Shown here piece after piece: positions 8,463-17,305 of a stretch of 64,000 nt of DNA (position 1 is the first letter of the stretch; every line of letters starts with the position of its first letter). Source of the stretch: Fulvivirga marina (lineage in GTDB: Bacteria; Bacteroidota; Bacteroidia; Cytophagales; Cyclobacteriaceae). A program made the translations under genes and the position numbers. The stretch is taken from contig NZ_JAEUGD010000066.1 in assembly GCF_016775155.1 (NCBI RefSeq), positions 1,028,833 through 1,092,832 of the forward strand. The letters are read 5' to 3'. The notes under the pieces are model-generated. The model had not been told where the DNA came from. It saw nothing but the letters and a program-made list of their open reading frames with translations, and searched no databases.

Positions 8463-10547
8463 TTACCAAATCTTTACTCTGACACTATCTGCCCTGTACA
8501 TACCATCACCCGGCTTCACATCAAAAGCCTGATAGAAGGTTTCCAGATTAGCCAAAGGCCCGTTGGCCCTGTACATACCTGGTGAGTGAGGGTCAGTATT
8601 TACTTGTGTTCTCAAGGTTTCGTCCTTATACTTAATTCTCCAAATGGTTGCCCAAGATACAAAGAATCTCTGCTCAGGGGTCATTTCGTCGATGAGTCCC
8701 GGATTACCGTGCTCTGCAAGGTGACGCTGAAGCCCATCATATGCAGCACTAACACCTCCCAAATCACCAATATTTTCGCCCAAAGTAAAGGCTCCGTTAA
8801 CTTTAACACTATCTAAGGGCTCATACGCATCATATTGTGCAATAAGTTGTCCAGTTCTGGCTTTAAAGCTGACGGCATCTTCATCGGTCCACCAGTTTTT
8901 CATATTTCCTTCTGCATCAAATCTACTTCCCTGATCATCAAAGCAGTGAGATATCTCATGTCCTATTACGGCGCCTATACCACCATAATTCACCGCCATA
9001 TCAGCTTTATAGTTGTAGAAAGGAGGCTGAAGAATAGCTGCAGGAAATACAATTTCGTTAAATAATGGGTTAAAATATGCATTTACTGTCTGCGGACTCA
9101 TCCCCCACTCTTTCTTATCAACAGGTTTACCTATTTTATTAATCTGATAATTAAAGGCAAACTTATTCGCATTGAGTATATTTCCAACATAAGAAGATTT
9201 CTCCGGGTCGCCTTCAACAACGAGACCTGAGTAATCTCTCCACTCATCAGGATATCCTATTTTGACAGTCATTGTCCTCAATTTTTCCAAAGCTTTTTCC
9301 TTTGTAGAATCTGACATCCAATCCAGGTTTTTAATTCTATCGGCAAATGCCAGTTTGATATTTTCCACCATCTCCTGAGCCTTTTGCTTGGCTTCAGGTG
9401 GGAATACGTCATCTACATACAATTTACCAATAGCTTCTCCCAATGAAGCATTGGTAGATGCCAGTACTCTCTTCCAGCGAGGCTGCATTTCTTCAACACC
9501 TCTTAATTCTTTGCTGAAGAACTCAAAATTAGCCTGTACGAATTCATTGCTTAAATAACTTGCATTGGAATCAAGCACTCTCCACCTCAAGTACTCTTTC
9601 CACGTAGCTACCGGCACCTCTTGTGTGATCTTTTGAAATTCCTCAACGAATTTGGGTTGCATAACAATCAGGGTATCTATACCCTTAACTCCCATATCGG
9701 CAAGATATTCTGTCCAATCTATTGAAGGTGCAAGTTTGGAAAGATCTTCCAATGACATCTTGTTATAAAGTGCAGGTATGTTTCTTCTCTCTACATTAGT
9801 CATAGAAGCCTCCGCCATTCTTGTTTCAAGTTCCATAATTCTTTGAGCCTGACCTTCGGCACTTTTCTGATCATCTCCCAAAAGTTTCAGCATCCTAACC
9901 AGATGTTGCTCATACTTCTCTCTGATCTCTTTGGATTTAGAATCGGTTTTGGTGTAATAGTCTCTATCAGGAAGTCCCAATCCTCCTTGCCCAACATAAG
10001 CAGCCATTACCTTACTATTTTTGAGATCGGGAAATACTGCAAACCCAAAAAAGGCTCCACCCCCGTAAGTCTCTTGCTCAGAAAGATACTTCTGAAGATC
10101 TTTTACATTTTCAATTTTCGAAATCTTCTCAAAATAGAACTCAAGTGGCTTAGCTCCTGCTTTCTCTGCCAATAGAGAGTCCATGCCTATGGCATAAAAA
10201 TCCGTGGCCTTCTTTTGATCTGTACCTTCCCCATATTTATTGCTTTTACCCGCGTTTTCAAGTACGTTCAGCACAGTCTCATTCGTCATTTCACGAAGCT
10301 CGTTAAAGCTCCCCCACCTACCCTGGTCACCAGGGATTTCCGTTTGGTCTACCCACTTACCATTTACAAAACGAAAGAAATCATCCGCAGGTCTTACTGT
10401 CGAATCAATATAGGTAGTATTGATCCCTATAACTTTATCTGTTTCTTCAACCTTCGACTTATCTTCGGATGTACCACAGGCAACAACCATGGCAGCCATC
10501 CCTAAAGCCAAAAGTGTATTTGATAGGTTTAAACTTTTTAAATACAT
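8463..10547 (-). CDS. M13 family zinc metallopeptidase (neprilysin/PepO type), lipoprotein
   Basis: 694-aa endopeptidase that degrades peptides outside the cytoplasm. The N-terminus has a lipoprotein signal with lipobox VVACG (Cys ~24), so it is probably anchored in the outer or inner membrane facing the periplasm. The zinc site is VIGHEISHCFDDQG (around residue 530), with the third ligand in ENIGDLGG; the substrate motif NAYFNP precedes it. The end ..VRVKIW resembles the CxVW-like C-terminus typical of the family. It appears monocistronic, with its own upstream region at 10548-10709. Confidence 0.92.
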   Translation of the reverse strand: MYLKSLNLSNTLLALGMAAMVVACGTSEDKSKVEETDKVIGINTTYIDSTVRPADDFFRFVNGKWVDQTEIPGDQGRWGSFNELREMTNETVLNVLENAGKSNKYGEGTDQKKATDFYAIGMDSLLAEKAGAKPLEFYFEKISKIENVKDLQKYLSEQETYGGGAFFGFAVFPDLKNSKVMAAYVGQGGLGLPDRDYYTKTDSKSKEIREKYEQHLVRMLKLLGDDQKSAEGQAQRIMELETRMAEASMTNVERRNIPALYNKMSLEDLSKLAPSIDWTEYLADMGVKGIDTLIVMQPKFVEEFQKITQEVPVATWKEYLRWRVLDSNASYLSNEFVQANFEFFSKELRGVEEMQPRWKRVLASTNASLGEAIGKLYVDDVFPPEAKQKAQEMVENIKLAFADRIKNLDWMSDSTKEKALEKLRTMTVKIGYPDEWRDYSGLVVEGDPEKSSYVGNILNANKFAFNYQINKIGKPVDKKEWGMSPQTVNAYFNPLFNEIVFPAAILQPPFYNYKADMAVNYGGIGAVIGHEISHCFDDQGSRFDAEGNMKNWWTDEDAVSFKARTGQLIAQYDAYEPLDSVKVNGAFTLGENIGDLGGVSAAYDGLQRHLAEHGNPGLIDEMTPEQRFFVSWATIWRIKYKDETLRTQVNTDPHSPGMYRANGPLANLETFYQAFDVKPGDGMYRADSVRVKIW

Positions 10548-10709
10548 TATTGATAAGGTTTAATGATCCTTTAAATTTCATTTTTTTTGGTAGAGTTCAG
10601 AATGATCTTATATCAACGGCCAAAAGCTATGATGAAAAACACCCTAGGGCGATAAAATTTACAAGAACTAAAAAAAGTCACTTTTGTTTTTATTAAAAAG
10701 TACAATTCA

Positions 10710-11168
10710 ATGGCAAAGGCAAGTACACATCTTATAGAAGCATTAAGGCAAACTTCTAAAAACCTGGAGAAAAGTCAACAGTACCAATGGGGACATATGG
10801 GTAGCTGTAATTGTGGACGTCTGGCTCAGGAAATTACCCAGCTTAGCAAATCAGAGATTCATTCAAGAGCTATGAATAAACATGGAGACTGGAACGAACA
10901 ACTTAACGATTACTGCCCTACCAGCGGTTTGCTAATGGATGATCTCATCACCCAAATGCTTAACTTCGGCCTGGACACTGATGATCTTAAGCACCTTGAA
11001 AAACTATCCGATATAAAAATTCTAAAAAGACTTCCTCTCCATAACCGCCACCTGAAACATAACAGAAAGCAGGATGTGATCATCTATATCGATGAATGGG
11101 CAGACATGCTGGAAGAAGAGCTTGCTGAGAAAATAGAACTACCTAAAATAGAACAAATTATGGCTTAA
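10710..11168 (+). CDS. Conserved hypothetical protein with CxC motif
   Basis: 152 aa, soluble, no signal peptide or membrane segment; Lys/Glu/His-rich with predicted helices. Notable residues are the SCNCG motif (near residue 52) and a later DYCPTSG, which together could bind a metal, and an acidic helix IDEWADMLEEELAEKIE near the end. I do not assign a function. Its last 11 bases overlap tail-to-tail with the acetyltransferase gene on the other strand. Confidence 0.8.
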   Translation: MAKASTHLIEALRQTSKNLEKSQQYQWGHMGSCNCGRLAQEITQLSKSEIHSRAMNKHGDWNEQLNDYCPTSGLLMDDLITQMLNFGLDTDDLKHLEKLSDIKILKRLPLHNRHLKHNRKQDVIIYIDEWADMLEEELAEKIELPKIEQIMA

Positions 11169-11697
11169 GGTATAGGTAGAAGATGCAATCTTTAATAGCA
11201 TTATTTTGATTAACAAACCGGAACCAACGCTGTAGCACGCCTTCCTTTTTAAAGCCATTTTTTTCTAGCACTCTATGTGAACCAATATTATCTACATCGC
11301 ATAATGCCCATATGCGCCATACATTGGTCATTTCATTAAGCAACTTAACGAGTTTCGCAACTGCTTCAGTAGTATACCCTTCACCCTCAAAGTTCTTATT
11401 TAAAATATAACCTATTGCCACCTTTCCCTGCTCATTGATTGCACCTAAACCACCAATAAGTTTACCAGTGGTCTTCAGCGTTATACCATAGGCATAGTCT
11501 TTACCATGTTTCCAATCATCCTCTTTTATGGATAGAAAACTATAAGTATCCTCAATAGATTGATGTGTGGGCCATGAAACAAACCTGGTACTTTCATGTA
11601 TACTGGCATATCCATCATAAATGGCAGGAGCATCCTCCCACCTAAGCCTTCGTATAACTAATCTTTCAGTCTCAAAATTTTCCGGTAAATTCAGCAT
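11158..11697 (-). CDS. GNAT family N-acetyltransferase (RimJ/RimL-like)
   Basis: 179 aa; the start FETERLVIRRLRWEDAPAIY and the later IGYILNKNFEGEGYTTEAV (acetyl-CoA-binding segment) and NIGSHRVLEKNGFKKEGVL are the standard blocks of the Acetyltransf_3 group that includes ribosomal-protein N-terminal acetyltransferases. The substrate cannot be inferred. It is divergent from the 77-aa gene at 11723 with only 25 bases between the starts. Confidence 0.85.
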   Translation of the reverse strand: MLNLPENFETERLVIRRLRWEDAPAIYDGYASIHESTRFVSWPTHQSIEDTYSFLSIKEDDWKHGKDYAYGITLKTTGKLIGGLGAINEQGKVAIGYILNKNFEGEGYTTEAVAKLVKLLNEMTNVWRIWALCDVDNIGSHRVLEKNGFKKEGVLQRWFRFVNQNNAIKDCIFYLYLKP

Positions 11698-11722
11698 CTT
11701 TGCTAAAAATTTTATTCTTGCT

Positions 11723-11956
11723 ATGCAAAATGTTGTTCATCAGTATTTCAAACGTCAGTTTGATGATTTCACTATCATTGTACAAGTAAACCCTGTAAAC
11801 TTCAATGGTATTGAACTTACAATCCACAAAAATGGAGAAATTGAAAAAAGGAAAATGACGTTTGACCAGGACATTTACGAAGATCTGAATGTAGATGGTT
11901 TTATAGAATCCAGTTCTCTTGAATTCAACCTATATTTGAAGGGGCTGGCCAAATAG
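11723..11956 (+). CDS. Small conserved hypothetical protein (77 aa)
   Basis: Starts at the ATG at 11723. A longer in-frame version from 11621 would overlap the acetyltransferase coding region and adds an implausible N-terminus. The protein is acidic, with alternating beta-like segments (FTIIVQVNP, GIELTIHKNG, EFNLYLKGLA) and no signal or membrane segment. I do not recognise a family. Confidence 0.6.
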   Translation: MQNVVHQYFKRQFDDFTIIVQVNPVNFNGIELTIHKNGEIEKRKMTFDQDIYEDLNVDGFIESSSLEFNLYLKGLAK

Positions 11957-12327
11957 TTAACTCCATTTCCAAATCAAAGACATTCTTGCCCCATTGCAAC
12001 ATAACAAAACCAACCTCTAAAATCCATCCCCCAGTCTGCATTTTAAACAATGCTATGCATATCACTTAACAAGTAACACTCATTATTTTCAACCAAAAAA
12101 TATCTACAGTTCCTCTTTTCACCTCATACTGCAATGCAACTCCTGTCTACCTCATGAGTTCGTGGCAATAGTTTAGAACACTTTTTTCCTCTTGCAAAAT
12201 AGCTATGTAACTAAATAATTTCATGGCGTACTTGAGCTATAGGGCACAGTCTGAAGTATTTTCAATTAAAAAAATAAAAAACTTTAATTTAATACTCGTA
12301 TACGTTTTACAATTCACCTAAACTTCC
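11957..12327. other. Non-coding stretch before the SRP RNA gene
   Basis: About 370 bases with stops in all frames and no recognised RNA, repeat or hairpin with a T-run. The first part presumably holds the 3' end of the 77-aa gene transcript. Confidence 0.5.
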
Positions 12328-12335
12328 TACTTTTG
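12328..12335 (+). promoter_or_regulatory. -7 element of the SRP RNA gene
   Basis: TACTTTTG fits TAnnTTTG exactly and lies 5 bases before the predicted 5' end of the RNA at 12340. No clear TTG-type -33 box is seen at the usual distance; a T-run at 12305-12308 is the nearest candidate. Confidence 0.65.
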
Positions 12336-12339
12336 CAGT

Positions 12340-12431
12340 GGCAAATCAGTACGACCAGCTCCTGCTGAACTCCCCCAGGACCGGAAGGTAGCAAGGGTAG
12401 GCGGTTGTAGCGGTGCGATACTTGATTTGCC
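12340..12431 (+). ncRNA. ffs: Signal recognition particle RNA (4.5S, small bacterial type)
   Basis: The 92-base RNA folds as one long hairpin: GGCAAATCA at the 5' end pairs perfectly with TGATTTGCC at the 3' end. The apical part has the Ffh-binding signature, with CAGGACCGGAAGGTAGCA giving the GGAA tetraloop and the symmetric internal loop. A run of seven T (12432-12438) directly after the stem acts as terminator. It binds Ffh to target membrane proteins co-translationally. Confidence 0.95.
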
Positions 12432-12496
12432 TTTTTTTATATCAATTTCTGGATATATCTTAGTGTTCGAAACTATATTCCAACAACCACATATTT

Positions 12497-13153
12497 ATGA
12501 AATTTTTTATTGATACTGCCAACCTGAGTGAAATACAGGAGGCTTACGACCTTGGGGTACTAGATGGTGTGACTACAAACCCATCACTAATGGCCAAAGA
12601 AGGCATTAAAGGTGATGAGAATGTAACTGCACATTACAAAGCTATCTGCGATATCGTTGATAACAACGTAAGTGCAGAGGTTATCGCCACTGAGTTTGAT
12701 AAAATGATCAAAGAAGGCGAAGAACTGGCCAAGATCGACGACAAAATCGTGGTAAAGATACCTATGATCAAAGATGGCGTTAAGGCTATTAAGTATCTGA
12801 GTGAGCAGGGTATCAGAACCAACTGTACACTTGTGTTTTCTGCAGGACAGGCTTTATTGGCAGCAAAAGCTGGTGCTACTTATGTTTCTCCTTTTATCGG
12901 AAGGTTAGATGATATAGCATATGATGGCCTGGACCTGATAGAACAAATCGTACAGATTTACGATAATTATGGATACCCTACTGAGGTATTGGCAGCAAGT
13001 ATCAGACACACCATGCACTTGATACAATGTGCTGAAATTGGAGCTGATGTTGCAACTTGTCCTTTAAATGTTATCACCAGCTTGCTTAAGCATCCATTAA
13101 CTGATGCAGGTCTTGAGAAATTTCTTGCCGACCACAAAAAAGTAAATAGCTAA
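12497..13153 (+). CDS. fsa: Transaldolase / fructose-6-phosphate aldolase (TalC/FSA family)
   Basis: 218-aa single-domain TIM barrel of the short transaldolase group. Motifs are [27 protein letters not shown] and [10 protein letters not shown], where the Lys forms the Schiff base; [14 protein letters not shown] and SPFIGRLDD are typical of the family. Members act either as transaldolase in the pentose phosphate pathway or as fructose-6-phosphate aldolase, and the sequence alone does not decide between them here. It is followed 13 bases later by ftsE. Confidence 0.92.
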   Translation: MKFFIDTANLSEIQEAYDLGVLDGVTTNPSLMAKEGIKGDENVTAHYKAICDIVDNNVSAEVIATEFDKMIKEGEELAKIDDKIVVKIPMIKDGVKAIKYLSEQGIRTNCTLVFSAGQALLAAKAGATYVSPFIGRLDDIAYDGLDLIEQIVQIYDNYGYPTEVLAASIRHTMHLIQCAEIGADVATCPLNVITSLLKHPLTDAGLEKFLADHKKVNS

Positions 13154-13166
13154 AAATATTAAAAAG

Positions 13167-13880
13167 ATGTCTTTCTCCTCTGATCCGGTAGTGCGCGTTA
13201 AGGATGCCTCTATTTTTCAAGATGACCGAACTATTCTCAGCGATGTTAATTTCGAAATCGAGAAAGGTGAATTCGTATTTTTGATCGGAAGAACCGGAGG
13301 CGGAAAGACATCTCTTTTAAAAACACTTTATGCTGATCTTGATCTCAGGCTAGGCGAAATCATTGTAGCAGGCTACAATATCAAAACAATGAAAAAGAAA
13401 GATGTACCAATGCTTCGAAGAAAGCTGGGTATTATTTTTCAGGATTTCCAACTCTTTCCCGATCGCACAGTAGCTGAAAATCTGACATTTGTAATGCAAG
13501 CTACAGGTTGGAGAGAAAAATCCAAAATGAAAGCACGACTCACCGAGGTACTTATGAGAGTAGGACTGGGATCAGTCGGATCAAAAATGCCACACCAGCT
13601 TTCAGGCGGTGAACAGCAGCGCGTAGTTATTGCCAGAGCACTACTCAATGAGCCAGCCATATTGCTGGCTGACGAACCAACGGGTAACCTTGATCCCGAA
13701 GTGTCGCAGGGCATATTTAAACTCTTTCAGGAGATCAATAACAGCGGTACAGCTATACTTATGGCAACTCATGATCATACACTGGTAAAAACTCACCCCG
13801 GACGTGTACTTAAATGTGAGAAAGGAAGAGTTCTTGACTCTAAAATTGAAGAGGTTGACCTATCAACAGATCAATATTAG
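13167..13880 (+). CDS. ftsE: ABC transporter ATPase, FtsE type
   Basis: 237 aa. Walker A GRTGGGKTS (about 41-49), Q-loop IIFQDFQLFPDRTVAEN, signature LSGGEQQR, Walker B ILLADEPTGNLD and switch His ATHDH are intact. The QLFPDRTVAENL segment and short linker sequence are those of FtsE, which with FtsX controls peptidoglycan hydrolases at the division septum. No ftsX is adjacent; in Bacteroidota the two are often apart. It converges with the gene at 13887, leaving 6 bases. Confidence 0.85.
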   Translation: MSFSSDPVVRVKDASIFQDDRTILSDVNFEIEKGEFVFLIGRTGGGKTSLLKTLYADLDLRLGEIIVAGYNIKTMKKKDVPMLRRKLGIIFQDFQLFPDRTVAENLTFVMQATGWREKSKMKARLTEVLMRVGLGSVGSKMPHQLSGGEQQRVVIARALLNEPAILLADEPTGNLDPEVSQGIFKLFQEINNSGTAILMATHDHTLVKTHPGRVLKCEKGRVLDSKIEEVDLSTDQY

Positions 13881-13886
13881 AAAGAC

Positions 13887-14432
13887 CTAAACATTCACCT
13901 CTTTTTCAGGCTCTTCTTTTTTGTTTTTGCTAGCATAATCCTCCAGTTCCTGTAGTTCTTTATTCAATATATCTACACGCACCAGTAGGTTGAGAATCAA
14001 TGCGTCCACCACTTTCTTACTCGGATTACTCTTCAATTCATCCTTCAAAACTTCATACATAGCATCAAGCTTTTGCAGGTCTTGTTCAAAGGCCTCATCA
14101 ACCATGACATTACTTTCTTCAAAATCGTATATAAGTTCCTTCTTTTCAGAAATCTTCTGTACATAGAAGCTCTCTACAGATAAAAACTCATCATTGACAC
14201 TCTCCTTATTGAAGGCTGCCGATTTAGGCTCTCCTCCATAATTTAATTGGTAGAACAACACCGATGATGTAATAAAAAACAATATTGAAGCGGCCTTCCA
14301 AACCCAATTATACTGACGACTTACGCTTGAGTTAAGCCCCTTATAGACTCCGCTCCATACTTTATCTGTTGGCTCCATATCATCAAACTCATGACGATTT
14401 TGACGGATAAACTCATTAAACTGATCACTCAT
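13887..14432 (-). CDS. Probable membrane-bound anti-sigma factor partner
   Basis: 181 aa. An N-terminal cytoplasmic part (MSDQFNEFIRQNRHEFDDMEPTDKVW) is followed by one membrane segment (about 42-63) and an acidic, helical, coiled-coil-like tail. The start overlaps the stop of the ECF sigma gene by 8 bases, the typical arrangement for a sigma/anti-sigma pair; that role is inferred from context and topology, and no canonical zinc anti-sigma motif is visible. Confidence 0.7.
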   Translation of the reverse strand: MSDQFNEFIRQNRHEFDDMEPTDKVWSGVYKGLNSSVSRQYNWVWKAASILFFITSSVLFYQLNYGGEPKSAAFNKESVNDEFLSVESFYVQKISEKKELIYDFEESNVMVDEAFEQDLQKLDAMYEVLKDELKSNPSKKVVDALILNLLVRVDILNKELQELEDYASKNKKEEPEKEVNV

Positions 14433-14979
14433 AGATCACCTCCTTCTGTAATATTTCCTTAAGCTTCTTTTTAGACCGGTTGAACTGCGACTTGGACGTA
14501 GACTCTGTTATCCCTAATATCTGCGCGATTTCACTATGATCATAACCTTCTATTAAATATAATGAAAAAACCAGTCTATACCCATCGGGAAGTAAGGTCA
14601 ATGCACGTTTGACTCGATTAACGTCCATCATTCCATTAGTATACTCAACAGGTGGATACTCTTCATCCGCAATGTTATCTTGCACCTCAGCAAACTCTAC
14701 CTGTTTCTTTTTAATGAAGTTTATGGCTTTGTTTATAACTATACGTTTCAACCAGGCACCAAATGCCGCATCTCCTTTGTACGATTGTAAGTTTCGAAAA
14801 GCACTGATAAAGGCCTCCTGCAATACGTCCTCAGCATCATCAAAGTTATTGGTCATCCGGTAACATACGTTAAACATGGCTTTTGAGTACAGCTTATACA
14901 GCTGGCTCTGAGCATACCGGTCACCTTGCAGGCATCGTGCTATTACTTCAGCATGAATATTTTGAAATTTCTCTCCCAA
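14425..14979 (-). CDS. RNA polymerase ECF-type sigma factor
   Basis: Region 2 (ARCLQGDRYAQSQLYKLYS, NFDDAEDVLQEAF) and region 4 (LLPDGYRLVFSLYLIEGYDHSEIAQILGITESTSKSQ) are complete, giving an RpoE-like factor that should direct its own regulon. No ATG is available: TTG at 14979 gives MGEKFQNIHAEVI, the usual beginning of Bacteroidota members, while TTG at 15012 adds 11 residues. I prefer 14979. Co-expression with the overlapping membrane protein downstream suggests regulated release in response to an envelope signal. Confidence 0.88.
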   Translation of the reverse strand: MGEKFQNIHAEVIARCLQGDRYAQSQLYKLYSKAMFNVCYRMTNNFDDAEDVLQEAFISAFRNLQSYKGDAAFGAWLKRIVINKAINFIKKKQVEFAEVQDNIADEEYPPVEYTNGMMDVNRVKRALTLLPDGYRLVFSLYLIEGYDHSEIAQILGITESTSKSQFNRSKKKLKEILQKEVIYE

Positions 14980-15045
14980 GTAAGTACTTCCTTTCCTTAT
15001 GCATATAGACAAGAAAGGAAGTACGGGGGTTGCATCAACAGAAAA

Positions 15046-15768
15046 TTATTTATCAATATTCTGCAGATTTTCTTTAGCAAACGGGAAGTCGGGAGAAATT
15101 GCCAGAGCTTCATTGAAGTACTTTTTGGCCGAGGATTTGTCACCCTCATCCTGAGCAATAAGTCCTTTCAGATTAAGTAAAGCTACTTTTATAGGATACT
15201 CTTTTTGTTGTTGATTACCAATATCAAAGACTACATCCATATCTTCTGCTTCTTTTTTACCTAATAAGATATCGATGTTGGTTTTACTCTCATTTAATCG
15301 CCCCATTTCATACTGAAGAAAGGCAATCTTATATAGGGTTTGATAATCATCAGTTTGAAGGTACAATGACTCATAGCCATCCAAAGCCTTATCTTTTAAA
15401 CCTAACCGTTCATACGCAACAGCCATGATTTCCATAGCAGCTGTATGCTTAGGACGCATAGAAAGAACATCCTGAGCTGAGATGGCTGCTGAGGCAAATT
15501 GTCCTGATTGCAAGTATAATGCTGATAAAGAATATAGTATTGAGTCATTTTGAGGATTCTCGACATAGAGGTTATATAACGCATTCTTTGCCACACCATA
15601 ATCATTATAACGAATGGCCATTTGATAAACTCCTGCATAATGTGCTGACAACACCTGCTGTGCTGACATTGGCTTTTGCCCCTCTGTCTTTTGAGTTTCC
15701 TGAGCATTCAGGCCAGATACCATTCCTACCAATATCAGTATGAGAGATACACTTCTTAGATTTATCAT
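15046..15768 (-). CDS. Secreted tetratricopeptide-repeat protein
   Basis: 240 aa starting at the ATG at 15768, which gives a signal peptide (SVSLILILVGMVSGLNAQ). The frame extends upstream to 15963, but that part overlaps the nucleotidyltransferase gene in another frame and is not protein-like. The mature part consists of successive TPR helices (YGVAKNALYNLYVENP, AAISAQDVLSMRP, ALDGYESLYLQ, AKKYFNEALAISPDFPFAK). Probably a periplasmic scaffold; no specific partner can be named. It precedes the ECF sigma gene by about 65 bases. Confidence 0.8.
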   Translation of the reverse strand: MINLRSVSLILILVGMVSGLNAQETQKTEGQKPMSAQQVLSAHYAGVYQMAIRYNDYGVAKNALYNLYVENPQNDSILYSLSALYLQSGQFASAAISAQDVLSMRPKHTAAMEIMAVAYERLGLKDKALDGYESLYLQTDDYQTLYKIAFLQYEMGRLNESKTNIDILLGKKEAEDMDVVFDIGNQQQKEYPIKVALLNLKGLIAQDEGDKSSAKKYFNEALAISPDFPFAKENLQNIDK

Positions 15769-15808
15769 TTTTATTTTGTTAAATTCCAAATGCCCAAATG
15801 TAATTAAT

Positions 15809-17221
15809 TTAGTTGAGTTCAACACCTTTCTTTTGGGCCACCTCAAGCATATAGTTCCAGGCTTCCTGCTTATCATTCCTGATTTTGCCCTCAAGTATAG
15901 CTTCTTTAATTTCCTCTTTGATCTCACCAATGACCCTTCCAGGCCGAAGATTAAAGGCTTCAATTATCTCATCCCCGGTAATTGGTGGTTGAAAGTTCCT
16001 GACTCGATCTTTCTCCTCAACTTCTCGCATCTTCTTTTCCACTTTTTTAAAATTACTGAGGTATTTTTTTACCTTAACATCATTTTTGGAAGTAACATCT
16101 GCTTTACAAAGTTTCATTAAATCCTCAATATCATCACCTGCCTCAAACAATAATCTTCTTATAGCTGTATCAGTAATATTCTCCTTCACAAGGGCAATTG
16201 GTCTTAAATGTAAGCGAACAAGCTTTTGAACATAGTCCATCTTGTCATTTAATGGCAACTTAAGTTTCCTGAATATTTTTGGCACCATCCTAGCTCCTTT
16301 ATCTTCATGCCCATGAAAAGTCCAACCAGCTTTTTTATCAAACCTTTTAGTTGCTGGCTTGGCAATATCGTGCAATATTGCTGCCCACCTCAACCAAAGA
16401 TATTTAGATCTGTCGGCCGTATTATCAAGTACTTGTAATGTATGGTAAAAATTATCTTTATGACCTTTTCCATCAATAATATCCACACCATGAAGGTCAA
16501 CCATTTCAGGAAAGATCAGTTTCAACAAGCCCGAATGAAAAAGAAGTTTAAAGCCATAAGAGGGTTTATCTGCCAGAATAATCTTGTTTAGCTCATCAGC
16601 TATCCGTTCTTTTGAAACAATTTTAATCCGGTCAGCATTTTTCACAATCCCGTCAAATGTATCCGGTTCAATATCAAAATGGAGCTGAGTAGCAAAGCGA
16701 ATTGCTCTCATCATCCTCAATGGGTCGTCTGAAAATGTTACGTCCGGATCCAGTGGAGTTCTCAATGTTTTTCTCTTGAGATCTTTGAGTCCATCAAATG
16801 AATCTATCAGCTTACCAAAATTATGCTTTGAAAGCCCTATAGCCAGTGCATTAATGGTAAAGTCTCTTCTATTCTGATCATCTTCAAGAGTACCATCTTC
16901 TACAATAGGCTTCCTGCTTTCTTTTCTATAAGATTCCCTTCTTGCTCCTACAAATTCCAGCTCCCAGTCTTTGTAACTGATCATGGCCGTACCAAAATTC
17001 TTAAATACGTTTACCCGGGCATTACCCAAACGGGAAGCTACTGTTTTTGCTAATGCAATACCGCTTCCCACACAAACAAAGTCAATATCCTTGGAAGGTC
17101 GTTTCAACAAAATATCCCGTACAAAACCACCAATAACATAAGTTTCAACTTGCATCTCATCAGCAGCTTCTCCAACAATTTTGAATATAGGATTTTTAAG
17201 AATTTGGGCAGTATAGTCCAT
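15809..17221 (-). CDS. CCA tRNA nucleotidyltransferase / poly(A) polymerase family protein with HD domain
   Basis: 470 aa. The head domain has YVIGGFVRDILLKRPSKDID with the catalytic DxD; RRDFTINALAIG and FSDDPLRMMRAIRFATQL are the ATP/CTP-selecting blocks of class II enzymes. A C-terminal HD phosphohydrolase-like domain follows (LRWAAILHDIAKPATK, FHGHEDKGARM). The usual role is adding or repairing the 3' CCA of tRNA. The extra GDEIIEAFNLRPGRVIGEI tail is typical of Bacteroidota members. Confidence 0.9.
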   Translation of the reverse strand: MDYTAQILKNPIFKIVGEAADEMQVETYVIGGFVRDILLKRPSKDIDFVCVGSGIALAKTVASRLGNARVNVFKNFGTAMISYKDWELEFVGARRESYRKESRKPIVEDGTLEDDQNRRDFTINALAIGLSKHNFGKLIDSFDGLKDLKRKTLRTPLDPDVTFSDDPLRMMRAIRFATQLHFDIEPDTFDGIVKNADRIKIVSKERIADELNKIILADKPSYGFKLLFHSGLLKLIFPEMVDLHGVDIIDGKGHKDNFYHTLQVLDNTADRSKYLWLRWAAILHDIAKPATKRFDKKAGWTFHGHEDKGARMVPKIFRKLKLPLNDKMDYVQKLVRLHLRPIALVKENITDTAIRRLLFEAGDDIEDLMKLCKADVTSKNDVKVKKYLSNFKKVEKKMREVEEKDRVRNFQPPITGDEIIEAFNLRPGRVIGEIKEEIKEAILEGKIRNDKQEAWNYMLEVAQKKGVELN

Positions 17222-17305
17222 AGAGCTCCGACTTAAAGTTAAGTCTGCGTAAAGTTTCGATTATAAAAGCACAAATTTAGCATTTATAACCTACCCTGAA
17301 AAGGA

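Noticed and set aside
11621-11722. Upstream extension of the 77-aa gene
   Set aside because: It runs through the beginning of the acetyltransferase gene on the opposite strand; the ATG at 11723 is sufficient.
15769-15963. N-terminal extension of the TPR protein
   Set aside because: It overlaps the nucleotidyltransferase gene in another frame; the ATG at 15768 gives a normal signal peptide.
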